Assembly: GCA_949316235.1 (NCBI GenBank)
Contig: OX438745.1
Coordinates: forward strand, 1,679,001-1,743,000
Direction of reading: 5' to 3'
DNA: 64,000 nt
Source of the DNA: Oegoconia quadripuncta
Taxonomy: Eukaryota > Arthropoda > Insecta > Lepidoptera > Autostichidae
In this document: in pieces, positions 55,408 to 64,000 of the stretch
Layout of the letters: each line of letters opens with the position of its first letter
How positions within the stretch are numbered: position 1 is the first letter of the stretch
The notes under the pieces: generated by a model
Database searches by the model: none
Seen by the model: the letters and a program-made list of their open reading frames with translations, nothing else
Told to the model about the DNA's origin: nothing
Made by a program: the position numbers and the translations under genes

Positions 55408-55928
55408 CGTTGTGAGACTAATTTGGGAAGTGGGTATTAGAGACTTAGTGATAATAAGGCGGCGCACTGTGAAATTAGAGTTTGATGTTACTACTATAAC
55501 TCTCTACACATTTGTTTTTACAATGCTTGCATTGATATAATGCATTTATTTTTTTATTGGTGTGTTTATTGCGACGGTGTTTGAAATTATAATTTACATT
55601 TATAAATAGATTGTAAGTAGCTATAAGTACAGGTTAGTGTGTAAAAAAAAATAATTGAGAAGGTGTGTTGTTTGGAGTAATACATAAAACGGTTCTATGG
55701 TCTGTATATAATTTTTTTCGTGACTATTATATTTTCTTGTTAAGAAATTGTGGAGGTGTTCGGCGGAAGGTATTGTAATTATTATTGGTATGTTAAGAGC
55801 ATGTATGCCTTTCAATGTCAGTTACCGTCTTACGAATGTTTAAATATTTAAATAGAAAAAGCGGGGTCATTTTCAGTCTACAGAGGCTTTAACGATTTTT
55901 TCATCATATAGCTTTAATAGGAATAAGT

Positions 55929-56097
55929 GCCGATGAGTCAGAATCTTTTGGCCGTATTTCCCACTCTTTGGACTGGTGAATGGGCCGATGAGTCAGAATC
56001 CTGGGCCGTATTCGTCACTCCTGTTAGAACAGGAAAATGGGCCAGTGAGAATCAGAATCTTTTCGCCATATTCTCCATTCCTGTAGAACTGGTGATT
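55929..56097 (+). repeat. About 55-bp tandem repeat, 3 units
   Basis: Units start at about 55929, 55984 and 56041 (GCCGATGAGTCAGAATC, GCCGTATTYCYCACTC). An 86-codon open frame over it reflects the repeat; no gene is claimed. Confidence 0.7.
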
Positions 56098-57440
56098 CAC
56101 AACCTGCGTATAGGTAATAGATGGTTATGGCTCCGCTTTTTCTATATTTATTTGAAAATATATATTGTTTTTCCAGTTGAGGGCTGAACTAAATTGTCAA
56201 GATCATGCTAGCAATCTAATATGCTAGTATGACAATAATGACGAGCTCTGTCTATCTTAAACCAGTCTGGCTGAGGCTAACAAGTTTGGTCGGTGGTGGC
56301 GCTTTATTTTAAACGTCCGCCTGACTTCTAGCTACCACCACCTTACAGGAGTCTGCCTCCAGTCCCAGGTGTTTGAGATAAGACAGTCTTGGGAAAGTGG
56401 GATTTAGACATTATTTGTTCTAGGGTCTAAAATACCCATTATGTGTTACTCCTATCTGTTTCGTTGTATGAAACATGAAGTTTGGGTCTAGATTTAGATT
56501 GTGGATTATATCCTAATTGTATCCCAATATAGACTGAGTATGACGAAAATAAAGACTTGCATCAATTGAAAATTGTTCTTTTATTTTATTAGCACGTTGA
56601 TAACTGTTAAAATGGCCACCACATTTGGCCACTATCACCAACCAAATTTGGTCGGAATTTGTCACAAGATATCAGAATTTGTTGGTCCGCCGATTAAAGA
56701 TATAGCGGTATATAATATTCGTGGCAATGCCAAAATGAGCTCTTCGTACCTTTCAAACTTTTACCTTTTAAATATTACCCGTCATTTGATTCTAAGCGAA
56801 CTGTACTAGAATAGTGACAAGAATATTCATTCATAATGCAAGTCTCTCTCAACTTTTTATCCAAATTCAACAAACTTTTTGCAAACCCAACATTTTAGGA
56901 ATTCAACTTTCTGTTCCTGGACGTCACAGATATGTAATAAGTTACAATAAACAGAATAACGAAAAACGTATCTGCGATCATTCTACATGCGAGTGTGGAA
57001 TAGAGGAAGGGGCTATTTATTTATTTATTTGGAAGACCAACAGCATTTGTAATAACTAGCGTATGTAACAACAGTAAGCCAATTACAGGTCCTCACTGAT
57101 AACAACAAATTAGCATTATAATATCCAGTACAGCACTATGGTGACTTACGTGTAGGGTATATACAACGTTACTTGATCTAGTAATATGTACTTTGTGATT
57201 AATAATAAAAAACAAAACAAAAACAACAATTTAAGGTGAAAAGAAATTTTGCGACAATTGACGCCTAGCTGACGTATAACTGGTGTTAAACAGATCAAAA
57301 GCGAATTCTTTTGATAGACAATTGAAACGATTGCTTGCACGCCTGAGAAACGTGTTTTGCTTATTATCGAGCAGATATTTTTCAACTGCCCACGAATTTC
57401 TGTCCCACTTTATGACCTTAAACTTTAACGGTTAACCTTA

Positions 57441-57576
57441 TCCGCCTCCGTGGCTCAATGTAAACAACATTGGGTATACGATTCGGGGGTCGCGGGTTCG
57501 GTCACCAGCGAGGTACATGTTTAAGTACTCGGTTTGATTGGTGGTAGGGCATTTTAAATGTCCGCCTGGCTAGCTT
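57441..57576 (+). mobile_element. SINE family A, 5' half only
   Basis: TCCGCCTCCGTGGCTCAATG to GTCCGCCTGGCTAGC, then unrelated sequence. Confidence 0.8.
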
Positions 57577-59245
57577 TTTAACTTTAACTTTTTATTTTAT
57601 TGCAATCGGTCGTCTATATTACGGTCGACCATTACTGCCAGAGTCCGGTTGTATGGCTAAAGCGCTGAATGAGGTTGGACCAGTATGAAGTCTGTGCCAA
57701 ACTATGGGTGTGGAACCTGTTCGAGCCATCTAAAACAGAAAGGAAGACAAACACGAACATATTTATAGTACAGGACATCTCAGGGACAAATTCCGAATAA
57801 GATATACTTAAATTTCATAATTTTATCTTATATGTGGATATATATTTCGATAAAATATTGACAAAAAGGGAATTTGTATTTAAATTGGGTCGTCATTTTG
57901 ACATCAGAATGGTGAGACACCACTGGCTGTTTGTCAAGATCCACTATCATGATGATCTAAATAAAACAATAGTTACTACGTTAACATATTAATTATAAGT
58001 TATACATTTAAACCATTTTACATAAATTAACATTTTAAATATTTTCCGTAGGAACCTTATGCCGCCGCCTGGTAGTAAGTGTTGAGCAATAGGTAGGTTA
58101 TACAATTTACAGCTTTACACGTCACCACTTTGGGGCACAGCCTCATCTCGCTAGAAGAGGTGTTAGTATCTAGTAATAAGTGTTAATAAGTTATTCATCT
58201 ATCTCCATTTTAGACAACTATTAATTGTGTGCGCCTGCCGTTAAAAGTGGAGCAAATTGTATTACCTACTTGTTGCTCACAATTGCTGGGCTTTTTCAGC
58301 CGTGGCCTAGAAACTCGTTTCGGTTTTGGGGGCTGAGAAGGTGCCATAAGTGTCGACGTATGTGGCATCCCAAATCAAAGTCCTAACTCTTATATTTATA
58401 TATTTATTTCCATGAACGCTATCGCAAATCTGACTGAAGGTTGAATTAGGCACTACACGTTGAAGCGCCACGTCAAGCAAAAAATATAATTTTTCATCTA
58501 ACCACCCATCAAGGACGTATTAGTGCCTTGACGACTAAGCACTTGACCGTCTCCGAAGCCCTTAGCAAAAGTACATTTTGAAGCAAAATTGCGTGAAATG
58601 AAACGTTGGTAATAAACTGACAAACGTCAATTTCCACATAATAATGCTACTAATTTCAAATGTTACAAATATTCATTGAATGATTTACGATTGCCTGGTT
58701 TATGTAAATTGATGGTATTACAATTTGTTCGGTCGATTTCTCATTTCTCTATTGTATTTTGAATTTTCTCAAGACTTTACTGTAATAAAGCGGTTATCGC
58801 CTATCAATCGATTTCTCTACCACAGTTTCAGTAAGTATAACAGGTACATAAACTTTCAAATACAACACTTTTTTATTAGTAAAATAAACTTCTAGATCTT
58901 CCGGCTTTATATTTTATTTACCTACCAACTTTATGTAAATATATTGCATCAGAAAATAGGCAAAGGCAATTTACACTTTATTCGTCCCAAAGTAGTTGTC
59001 ACCGCCGATTATATCCTTCAAATTACATCACTGCTCCGTTGAATACACTGTTTCTGCTACTGAAAATGTGAGTATACTATCCAAACAATGTGTACACTAT
59101 AAATTACCGGTATGTCTAGATAACGGTAAATAATTAGGATCTATTATCAATTACCTAATAGATATCAAGGCTGGCTAATTATATGCGCTACAATGCCAGT
59201 ATATTTTTGGACTCTGAACTGAACAGTGTTCTTGTGAAAAAAAAA

Positions 59246-59292
59246 ATGTCCGAGGAATCTCAAACTCAGGAATTGAATTTGGAAAATGCAAA
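59246..59292 (+). CDS. TSPO: TSPO upstream coding exon
   Basis: 47 nt. ATG at 59246 encodes MSEESQTQELNLENA plus two bases of the next codon; donor gtatgt at 59293. It joins in frame to the acceptor at 61113. This is inferred from phase only; it could instead be a non-coding leader exon, with translation starting at 61127. Confidence 0.5.
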
Positions 59293-61361
59293 GTATGTAT
59301 TTAATTATAGCTTTCTTTTTATTTGTCATTAATTGCTTATTGTAAAGGGATGAAGGTAATAGGGTGACTAGAAATATTTTTTTTTAGTGGATATATGGGT
59401 ATACACACTTTGAATATGGATATTGGTGGTTGGTAAAGAAGAGGAAGAGATGGATGGATTGTGTGAGGGGTGATATGAACGAAAAGGGTGTGAATGATGA
59501 GGTAACGACTGATAGAGGAGATTGGAAGAAAAAGACGCACTGATTTTAAAAGAGCAACCCTTCGAGTTTCTTGCTTGTTTATCTCAGGGGAAAATTGCAT
59601 TTTGAACAAGCAGTAGCTTAAAAAATGTAAAATTGATTATGTAAAATTGACTATTTTGAGTGTACTCTGTGTACCTACAAAATATAGCATTTTTGACTTT
59701 GACATCGACTTTAAATAAATTGGGACCAGGGCAAGAACATATAAAATAAATAAAAATTTATTAATTTCTCAACACAATCACAAATAGTTTTAGTACAGTA
59801 TATCATAAGCTTAGACTAATACAAAGATGCAATAATCCACTACTGTGGAGACAAGTGCCTATACTAGATGGGGTCCTGTATTATACCAGTATAGGTACAC
59901 ACTTAAATCGATTGATTACTTGTACCGAATACAGTGGTGACAGTGGGCACCTACTTAACTCGTCGCTATTGTGACCATCACAATTCAGTACTATCTAGAC
60001 CGGCTGACTTGCCGGGGCAACCTTAAAGTGTAGCAAGGTGTGTATGAATTATGTAATGTATTTGATATTATGAATTTACCAGTAATTAATGTTATCGACT
60101 TGAATTATGTAAATGAATAGTTTTAAGATTTATAGATATTTGCATGCTGCTAAAAGTGGCTGAATAGGCGATAGGACCAGTACTGAAACATCTTATAATG
60201 TACCCTATTCAATAGCAAATAAATCATTTTTATTTAGCAATAAGAACTCTGTATAGCAATCTGAGTACTCTGAATCGTAGTTCCGTACTTTTCTCAAATT
60301 CGGGTGTTAAATCAATTTTCAAATTAAAAAGATGACCTACTATATGGCTTATTAAACAAATTACAGGAATGTGTATATCCATAATCTGTGTTCATATTGT
60401 GGTAGTGTGGCAAAATAACTTAGCATGTTAATGTCTTATCACTACACTCTGCAATGAAGTCATGTATGACTAAAAAGCTTGGCGAGAGCCCGCCACCAGT
60501 TGCATGTAGCTGCATGCGTTTTTATATGGTATATAACGACAGAGCCCTCTATAGAGAATTCGTGGGAAAAACGCATATAGATGATGATCTCCCTTTGTGG
60601 TGCTGTGATTACATTAACATAAAAACCATGCAGTTTATTGCCAATGCCAATTTCAGTCTAGCTGTGCTTTTCTAAATACTACTGGGATGATATGAAGGAA
60701 ACTCAAACTATTGATTTACAAAAATTCATTTTCAGAAAAGTGGTTAGTCACTCCTATTTCACACATCACATTTACATATAATAAATAATAATAATAAATG
60801 TCTTTGCACAAACACACAGCACCATCTAGTTCCACAGTAAGCAACTATAGGCCTGTGTTGTGGAAACCAGATGGTTGATATACTACATAAATACATTTTT
60901 TTGTAAATAAATACTTATTATAAATGAAAACATCTATAACTCGGGTACACATGTCCGTATTCACACACAAACATATGCCCTTAGCGGGATTCGAACCCGG
61001 AACCTTTTTGTATAGTGGTCAGAGTTGCTAACCATTACACCAAACAGGTCGTCATATGCTAACAAAAAATGAGTTTTATGGTGTTCTCCTATATGTGTTA
61101 TTTTTATTTTTAGAGAGATTGCAAGAATGGCGAACTGGCCAGCCATCGGTTCCATAGTTCTCCCCCATGTTGGCGGCTTTGCAAATGGAATCTATTTCGC
61201 TGGACAGATAAACAAGAAGAGCGGTCCGTCATGGTATGATAAGCTGAACATAGCACCATGGAGTCCGCCAAAGTGTGCCTTCGGACCAGCATGGACTGTT
61301 CTCTATGGCAGCATGGGATATGCTTCATATTTAGTGTTGGAGGAGTGTGATGGATTTACGG
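59246..61361 (+). CDS. TSPO: Translocator protein TSPO/MBR, 5' part of gene (2 exons, runs off right edge)
   Basis: Exon 59246-59292 and exon 61114-61361 join to an open frame of 98 codons. The second exon encodes MANWPAIGSIVLPHVGGFAN, GPSWYDKLNIAPWSPPKCAF and GPAWTVLYGSMGYASYLVLE, the hallmark N-terminal third of the TspO/MBR family. This is a five-helix outer mitochondrial membrane protein that binds cholesterol and porphyrins. Helix 1 and the start of helix 2 are visible; later helices must be encoded by exons past 64000. Exon 1 adds MSEESQTQELNLENAKEIAR in frame ahead of the usual MANWP start, so either methionine could be used. The intron contains a LINE tail and SINEs. Confidence 0.88.
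59530..59715 (+). mobile_element. YYKISDYL-family LINE 3'UTR
   Basis: AAAGAGCAACCCTTCGAGTTTC and onward match the 3'UTR of the 6698-7560 copies. In TSPO intron 1. Confidence 0.6.
59730..60235 (+). mobile_element. LINE 3'UTR-like repeat in TSPO intron
   Basis: Contains CACTACTGTGGAGACAAGTG and TGCATGCTGCTAAAAGTGG and ends in AATAAATCATTTTT. No coding frame; assignment from general resemblance only. Confidence 0.35.
60781..61055 (-). mobile_element. SINE family C, reversed, in TSPO intron
   Basis: ACACACAGCACCATCTAG to ACACCAAACAGGTCGTC; ends about 58 nt before the TSPO exon acceptor. Confidence 0.85.
61114..61361 (+). CDS. TSPO: TSPO exon with MANWPAIG start
   Basis: 248 nt. Acceptor attttag ends at 61113, ATG at 61127, donor gtaaga at 61362 after GATGGATTTACGG. 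Carries the conserved W-P-A, P-S-W-Y, P-W-S-P-P and F-G-P-A-W-T-x-L-Y-x-x-M-G-Y-A-S motifs. Confidence 0.93.
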
Positions 61362-61433
61362 GTAAGAAAAACAAAATGTTAATGGCATTACCAACTTCAC
61401 CAAATTTATAAACTAATATGGGTATTACCATAT

Positions 61434-61729
61434 AACCACCTCCGTAACTCAATGTAAACAACATTGGGTTTACATGTTTAAGTACTCGGTTTGGTTGGTG
61501 GTAGGGCATTTTAAATGTCCGCCCGGCTAGCTACCACCAACTTATCCAAATCTGCCGCCAAGCAGCAATGTTAATAGCATTGTTGTGTTCCGGTTGTCAG
61601 AGATAAGATAGTCAGTCCCCCAAATGTGTTGGGGTTTCCGGGTCAGTACGCTTCCACCTTCGACCTCATCTTCACTTAACATCAAGTGTGATCGAGGTCA
61701 AGTACGAACCCGTCGTGCATAAAAAAAAA
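61434..61729 (+). mobile_element. SINE family A with the box B region deleted
   Basis: The head passes from CATTGGGTTTAC directly to ATGTTTAAGTACTCGG, losing about 35 bp that include box B. Rest intact with A-tail. Confidence 0.82.
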
Positions 61730-62726
61730 CCATCTACTGACTGTTATATAAGTACGAACGTGCATTGTATGCCTACTGATTTAAGTGGTGTAAGAGATTA
61801 ATCGGTCAGCTGATAGTGGCCTTATAGTAGTTAAAATCTGTATGTCAGGTAGCAATGCTTAACTATTATAATTTTGAACGATTCAACTTATTGTTTCTAA
61901 GAGAGATAGAGTAGACTCTTTAACGAAAATAGCTTCGGAGGGCCATAACTTCGGACTTTTTTCTTTTGCAGTTTGCTGAGTCAATTATAAACCAATCGTC
62001 ATTATTTTACTTTTGTATAGTTGGACATCACAAGTTAGTACGGATCTGAAGTTATGCAAATAAAGGATTCTTAGCAGAAGAAAAAGTCCGAAGTTACGCC
62101 CCAGATATGGACTTTCAATGAGTCTTCAAGTAAAATGGCATTACTGTTTCTAGGGACTGAAAGTAAATGAAAATGTAACTCTGTCTAAATGTTTGAGCTA
62201 ATTGTATTGCGATTTGTCCGAGAAGTAGCCTGGATAACGGCTACATTTCATCCTGGCTAAGTCTATAATAAGTTAACAGCATTTTTTTTTCTTTTTTTTT
62301 ATATGAGAGGGCGGCAAACGAGCATGTGGGAAAAGCCGCGGGCGGAAAGCTAGTAATTTTATAAATCATTGTTTGCTTGTCCGAATATCATTACCATAAG
62401 CCTTTTCTTCTAATGAAGTATCCATGACTTTGTTAAACAATTTCTAAACATTTTAAAACTAACACAGATTTTAGAAGGTCGACCGGCAGTCAGTGTCTAA
62501 AAATTTGTAGAACAATCTGTTATTACCTGCCGAGAAATGTCTTCAAAATAGCGTTTTAAATTAGTACTCATTATCAGGCATTAGTTTACCTACTGAGACT
62601 AGGATATTTATCATTATTATGTAAAAAAATTGTGTTACAACTTTTCCATCATGAAATATTAGGTCTATTTCATACAGAACGGACGAGAAGGCGCGTTTTA
62701 TTTTTATTATATTTCTACATACATAC
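61730..62726. other. TSPO intron/flank with no further exon seen
   Basis: No continuation of the TspO family (for example the expected NWAWTP helix segment) was found here or up to 64000. A reversed GAGAGGGCGGCAAACGAGC repeat tail lies at about 62305-62330. Confidence 0.4.
61949..62103. repeat. Inverted repeat with CATAACTTCGGACTTTTT arms
   Basis: Left arm at about 61950-61970 pairs with AAAAAGTCCGAAGTTACGCC at about 62083-62102. May be a small MITE; no clear TSD seen. Confidence 0.4.
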
Positions 62727-62985
62727 ATAATGTCACGACCTTATCCCAAATGGGGTGGTCAGAGATATCCCAAACAATAGTGTTTGGGTGTTCCAAATAT
62801 TACGAGTTGAATGATTGAAACAAAATCCACGCTTTACTTTACGAAATATACAGAAATGCACACGTGATACGGGGTGAGCCCATCGCCGTTGAAACACGCA
62901 AATCTATAGACGTTTTGGTGGAAAGTCCGATAGTCGCTTTTTGCAACACCCACGGGAAGAGACGAGTGCCGAAACCACACAGCAC
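62727..62985 (+). repeat. Same interspersed repeat, uninterrupted copy
   Basis: GTCACGACCTTATCCC to CAACACCCACGGGAAGAGAC; shows the unoccupied target AGTCCGATAGTCGC. Confidence 0.65.
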
Positions 62986-63186
62986 TATATATATTTATGT
63001 ATAACACGTATTATATTTATTTATAACATGTGTTGACCTCACTCATGTTGGTTTGGAAGAGGCCTTTGACCAGTTGAAAGCTTGTATATAAAAAAAAAAA
63101 ACTTGTAATTTAGAAACTGGTTCGGCCGATATATACAGACAGACATTCATTTCATTCCATACTACCGACAAAGTCCCACCCTTGTC

Positions 63187-63281
63187 TTTTTTTTTTATGC
63201 ACAATGGGTTGGTGCTTGACCTCAATCACACCTGATGTCGAAGGTGGAAGCGTACTGACCCGGAAACCCCAACACGTTTGG
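63187..63281 (-). mobile_element. SINE family A, 3' fragment reversed
   Basis: T-run, then ATGCACAATGGGTTGGTGC and GACCCGGAAACCCC, the reverse complement of the family tail. Confidence 0.75.
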
Positions 63282-63301
63282 GGTTCTGCCTTCATAGAGA
63301 G

Positions 63302-63333
63302 ATGAACTGGAGTATATGTATACTCCAGTTCAT
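63302..63333. repeat. 32-bp near-perfect palindrome
   Basis: ATGAACTGGAGTATA, TG, TATACTCCAGTTCAT. Located beside a truncated SINE. Confidence 0.7.
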
Positions 63334-63519
63334 GCTAATATTCGTAATAAATATTTCCTCTGTAAGCTTTGTTATAAATATGTCGGAGAGAAATGGTGGG
63401 TTCGGGGGTGGGCGTTACTAGCGTCCGGGACGCGTGCCAGTCGCGTGGTAAGGGTGGCTCGGGCAATAGCGACATCATTGAAAGCTACTATAGGCAATCG
63501 CCAAGATATTCACATTCGA

Positions 63520-63958
63520 TTATGATCATGAAACCTGAGATGCTTTCTGTTCAATAGAAAACATGTGCACGCCCCTCGTGCCATACAACTTGGCCCCCGC
63601 GTGCACTCTGTGAAACTCAGCCGTACCTTGTCTATAGTTCCTCCTTGCTCAAATCCCATGATCAACTTCTTATTAGCTAACGACTCACCGGATTCTTCCA
63701 AGCGTCGGTGATAATAATCAAATCACTCACAGTCGTGATGTGTTCAGTGGAGCTCCGACTCCTTCGACGGCTGGTAGCAAAAGTGTCTGTCATTTTCGAT
63801 GTGCAGACCTTATATTACCGTTAACGTCGTCACCGCTCCTTTCCCGGCAATACGAGCGCCACCAAGTTTAGTTCCCACAGCAAACCGCGTATTATGATAG
63901 TCAGTTGACCATTCGAATAATTAATTCTATCGCTAATTTATCGCTATCTCCGACAAAT
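63520..63958 (+). repeat. Unidentified interspersed repeat, copy 2
   Basis: Partner of 46085-46490. Confidence 0.6.
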
Positions 63959-63959
63959 A

Positions 63960-64000
63960 TATAAATATCTTTGCACATACACACAGCGCCATCTAGCTCC
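63960..64000 (-). mobile_element. SINE family C, cut by the window edge
   Basis: ATATCTTTGCACATACACAC and GCGCCATCTAGCTCC at the extreme right. Confidence 0.7.

Larger units (their letters stand above)
47762..59245. other. Gene-poor interval between the SWIB-protein gene and TSPO
   Basis: Only repeats were recognised (entries given separately). 49740-50610, 51520-52360, 52910-53520, 55409-55925, 56450-57440 and 57580-59245 show no gene, RNA or named repeat that I can support. Confidence 0.4.

Overview
The window reads as nuclear DNA of an insect, most likely a lepidopteran (moth or butterfly). It is AT-rich, has GT-AG introns, and is dense in tRNA-headed SINEs, fragments of RTE, R1, CR1/Jockey-like and RNase H-bearing non-LTR retrotransposons, MITEs, and minisatellites. 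There are no bacterial operons, LTR elements or CRISPR arrays. I rebuilt four host genes exon by exon from splice sites, reading phase and protein-family similarity.

Layout. (1) 1226-8210, minus strand: the first five coding exons of CFAP206, an axonemal radial-spoke/ciliary protein; the rest lies off the left edge. (2) 11062-30565, minus strand: a complete ten-exon NOP14 gene (987 codons plus stop), a nucleolar factor of 40S subunit assembly. Its intron 5 holds a full-length non-LTR retrotransposon (18325-23793) in the same orientation, with both ORFs open, an 11-bp target-site duplication and a recognisable Inr+DPE internal promoter. (3) 34765-47670, plus strand: a six-exon gene for a small DEK-C plus SWIB/MDM2 chromatin protein (236 codons), with a seventh, duplicated, in-frame cassette-like exon at 40003-40050. 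(4) 59246-61361, plus strand: the first two coding exons of a TSPO/MBR translocator protein gene; the rest lies off the right edge.

The space between and inside genes is mostly mobile DNA. Three tRNA-headed SINE families (here A, B, C) recur, about 28 copies in all. A PIF/Harbinger-like MITE family is present six times with TNA target duplications, and one copy carries a captured R1-type reverse transcriptase segment. A 649-bp P-element-like transposon has perfect 28-bp TIRs, a perfect 8-bp TSD and a THAP-like start codon region. A Tc1/mariner fold-back retains the last codons of a transposase. RNase H-type LINE 3' ends are nested three deep at 27907-28657, and a large disordered inverted repeat lies at 54273-55407.

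The host genes do not form a pathway. NOP14 (ribosome assembly) and the SWIB protein (possible rDNA transcription role by analogy with yeast Uaf30) may both act in the nucleolus, but no shared control is visible. The interest lies mainly in the mobile-element biology: an apparently intact LINE with a non-AUG ORF2, a MITE that picked up reverse transcriptase sequence, and a THAP/P-type deletion derivative.
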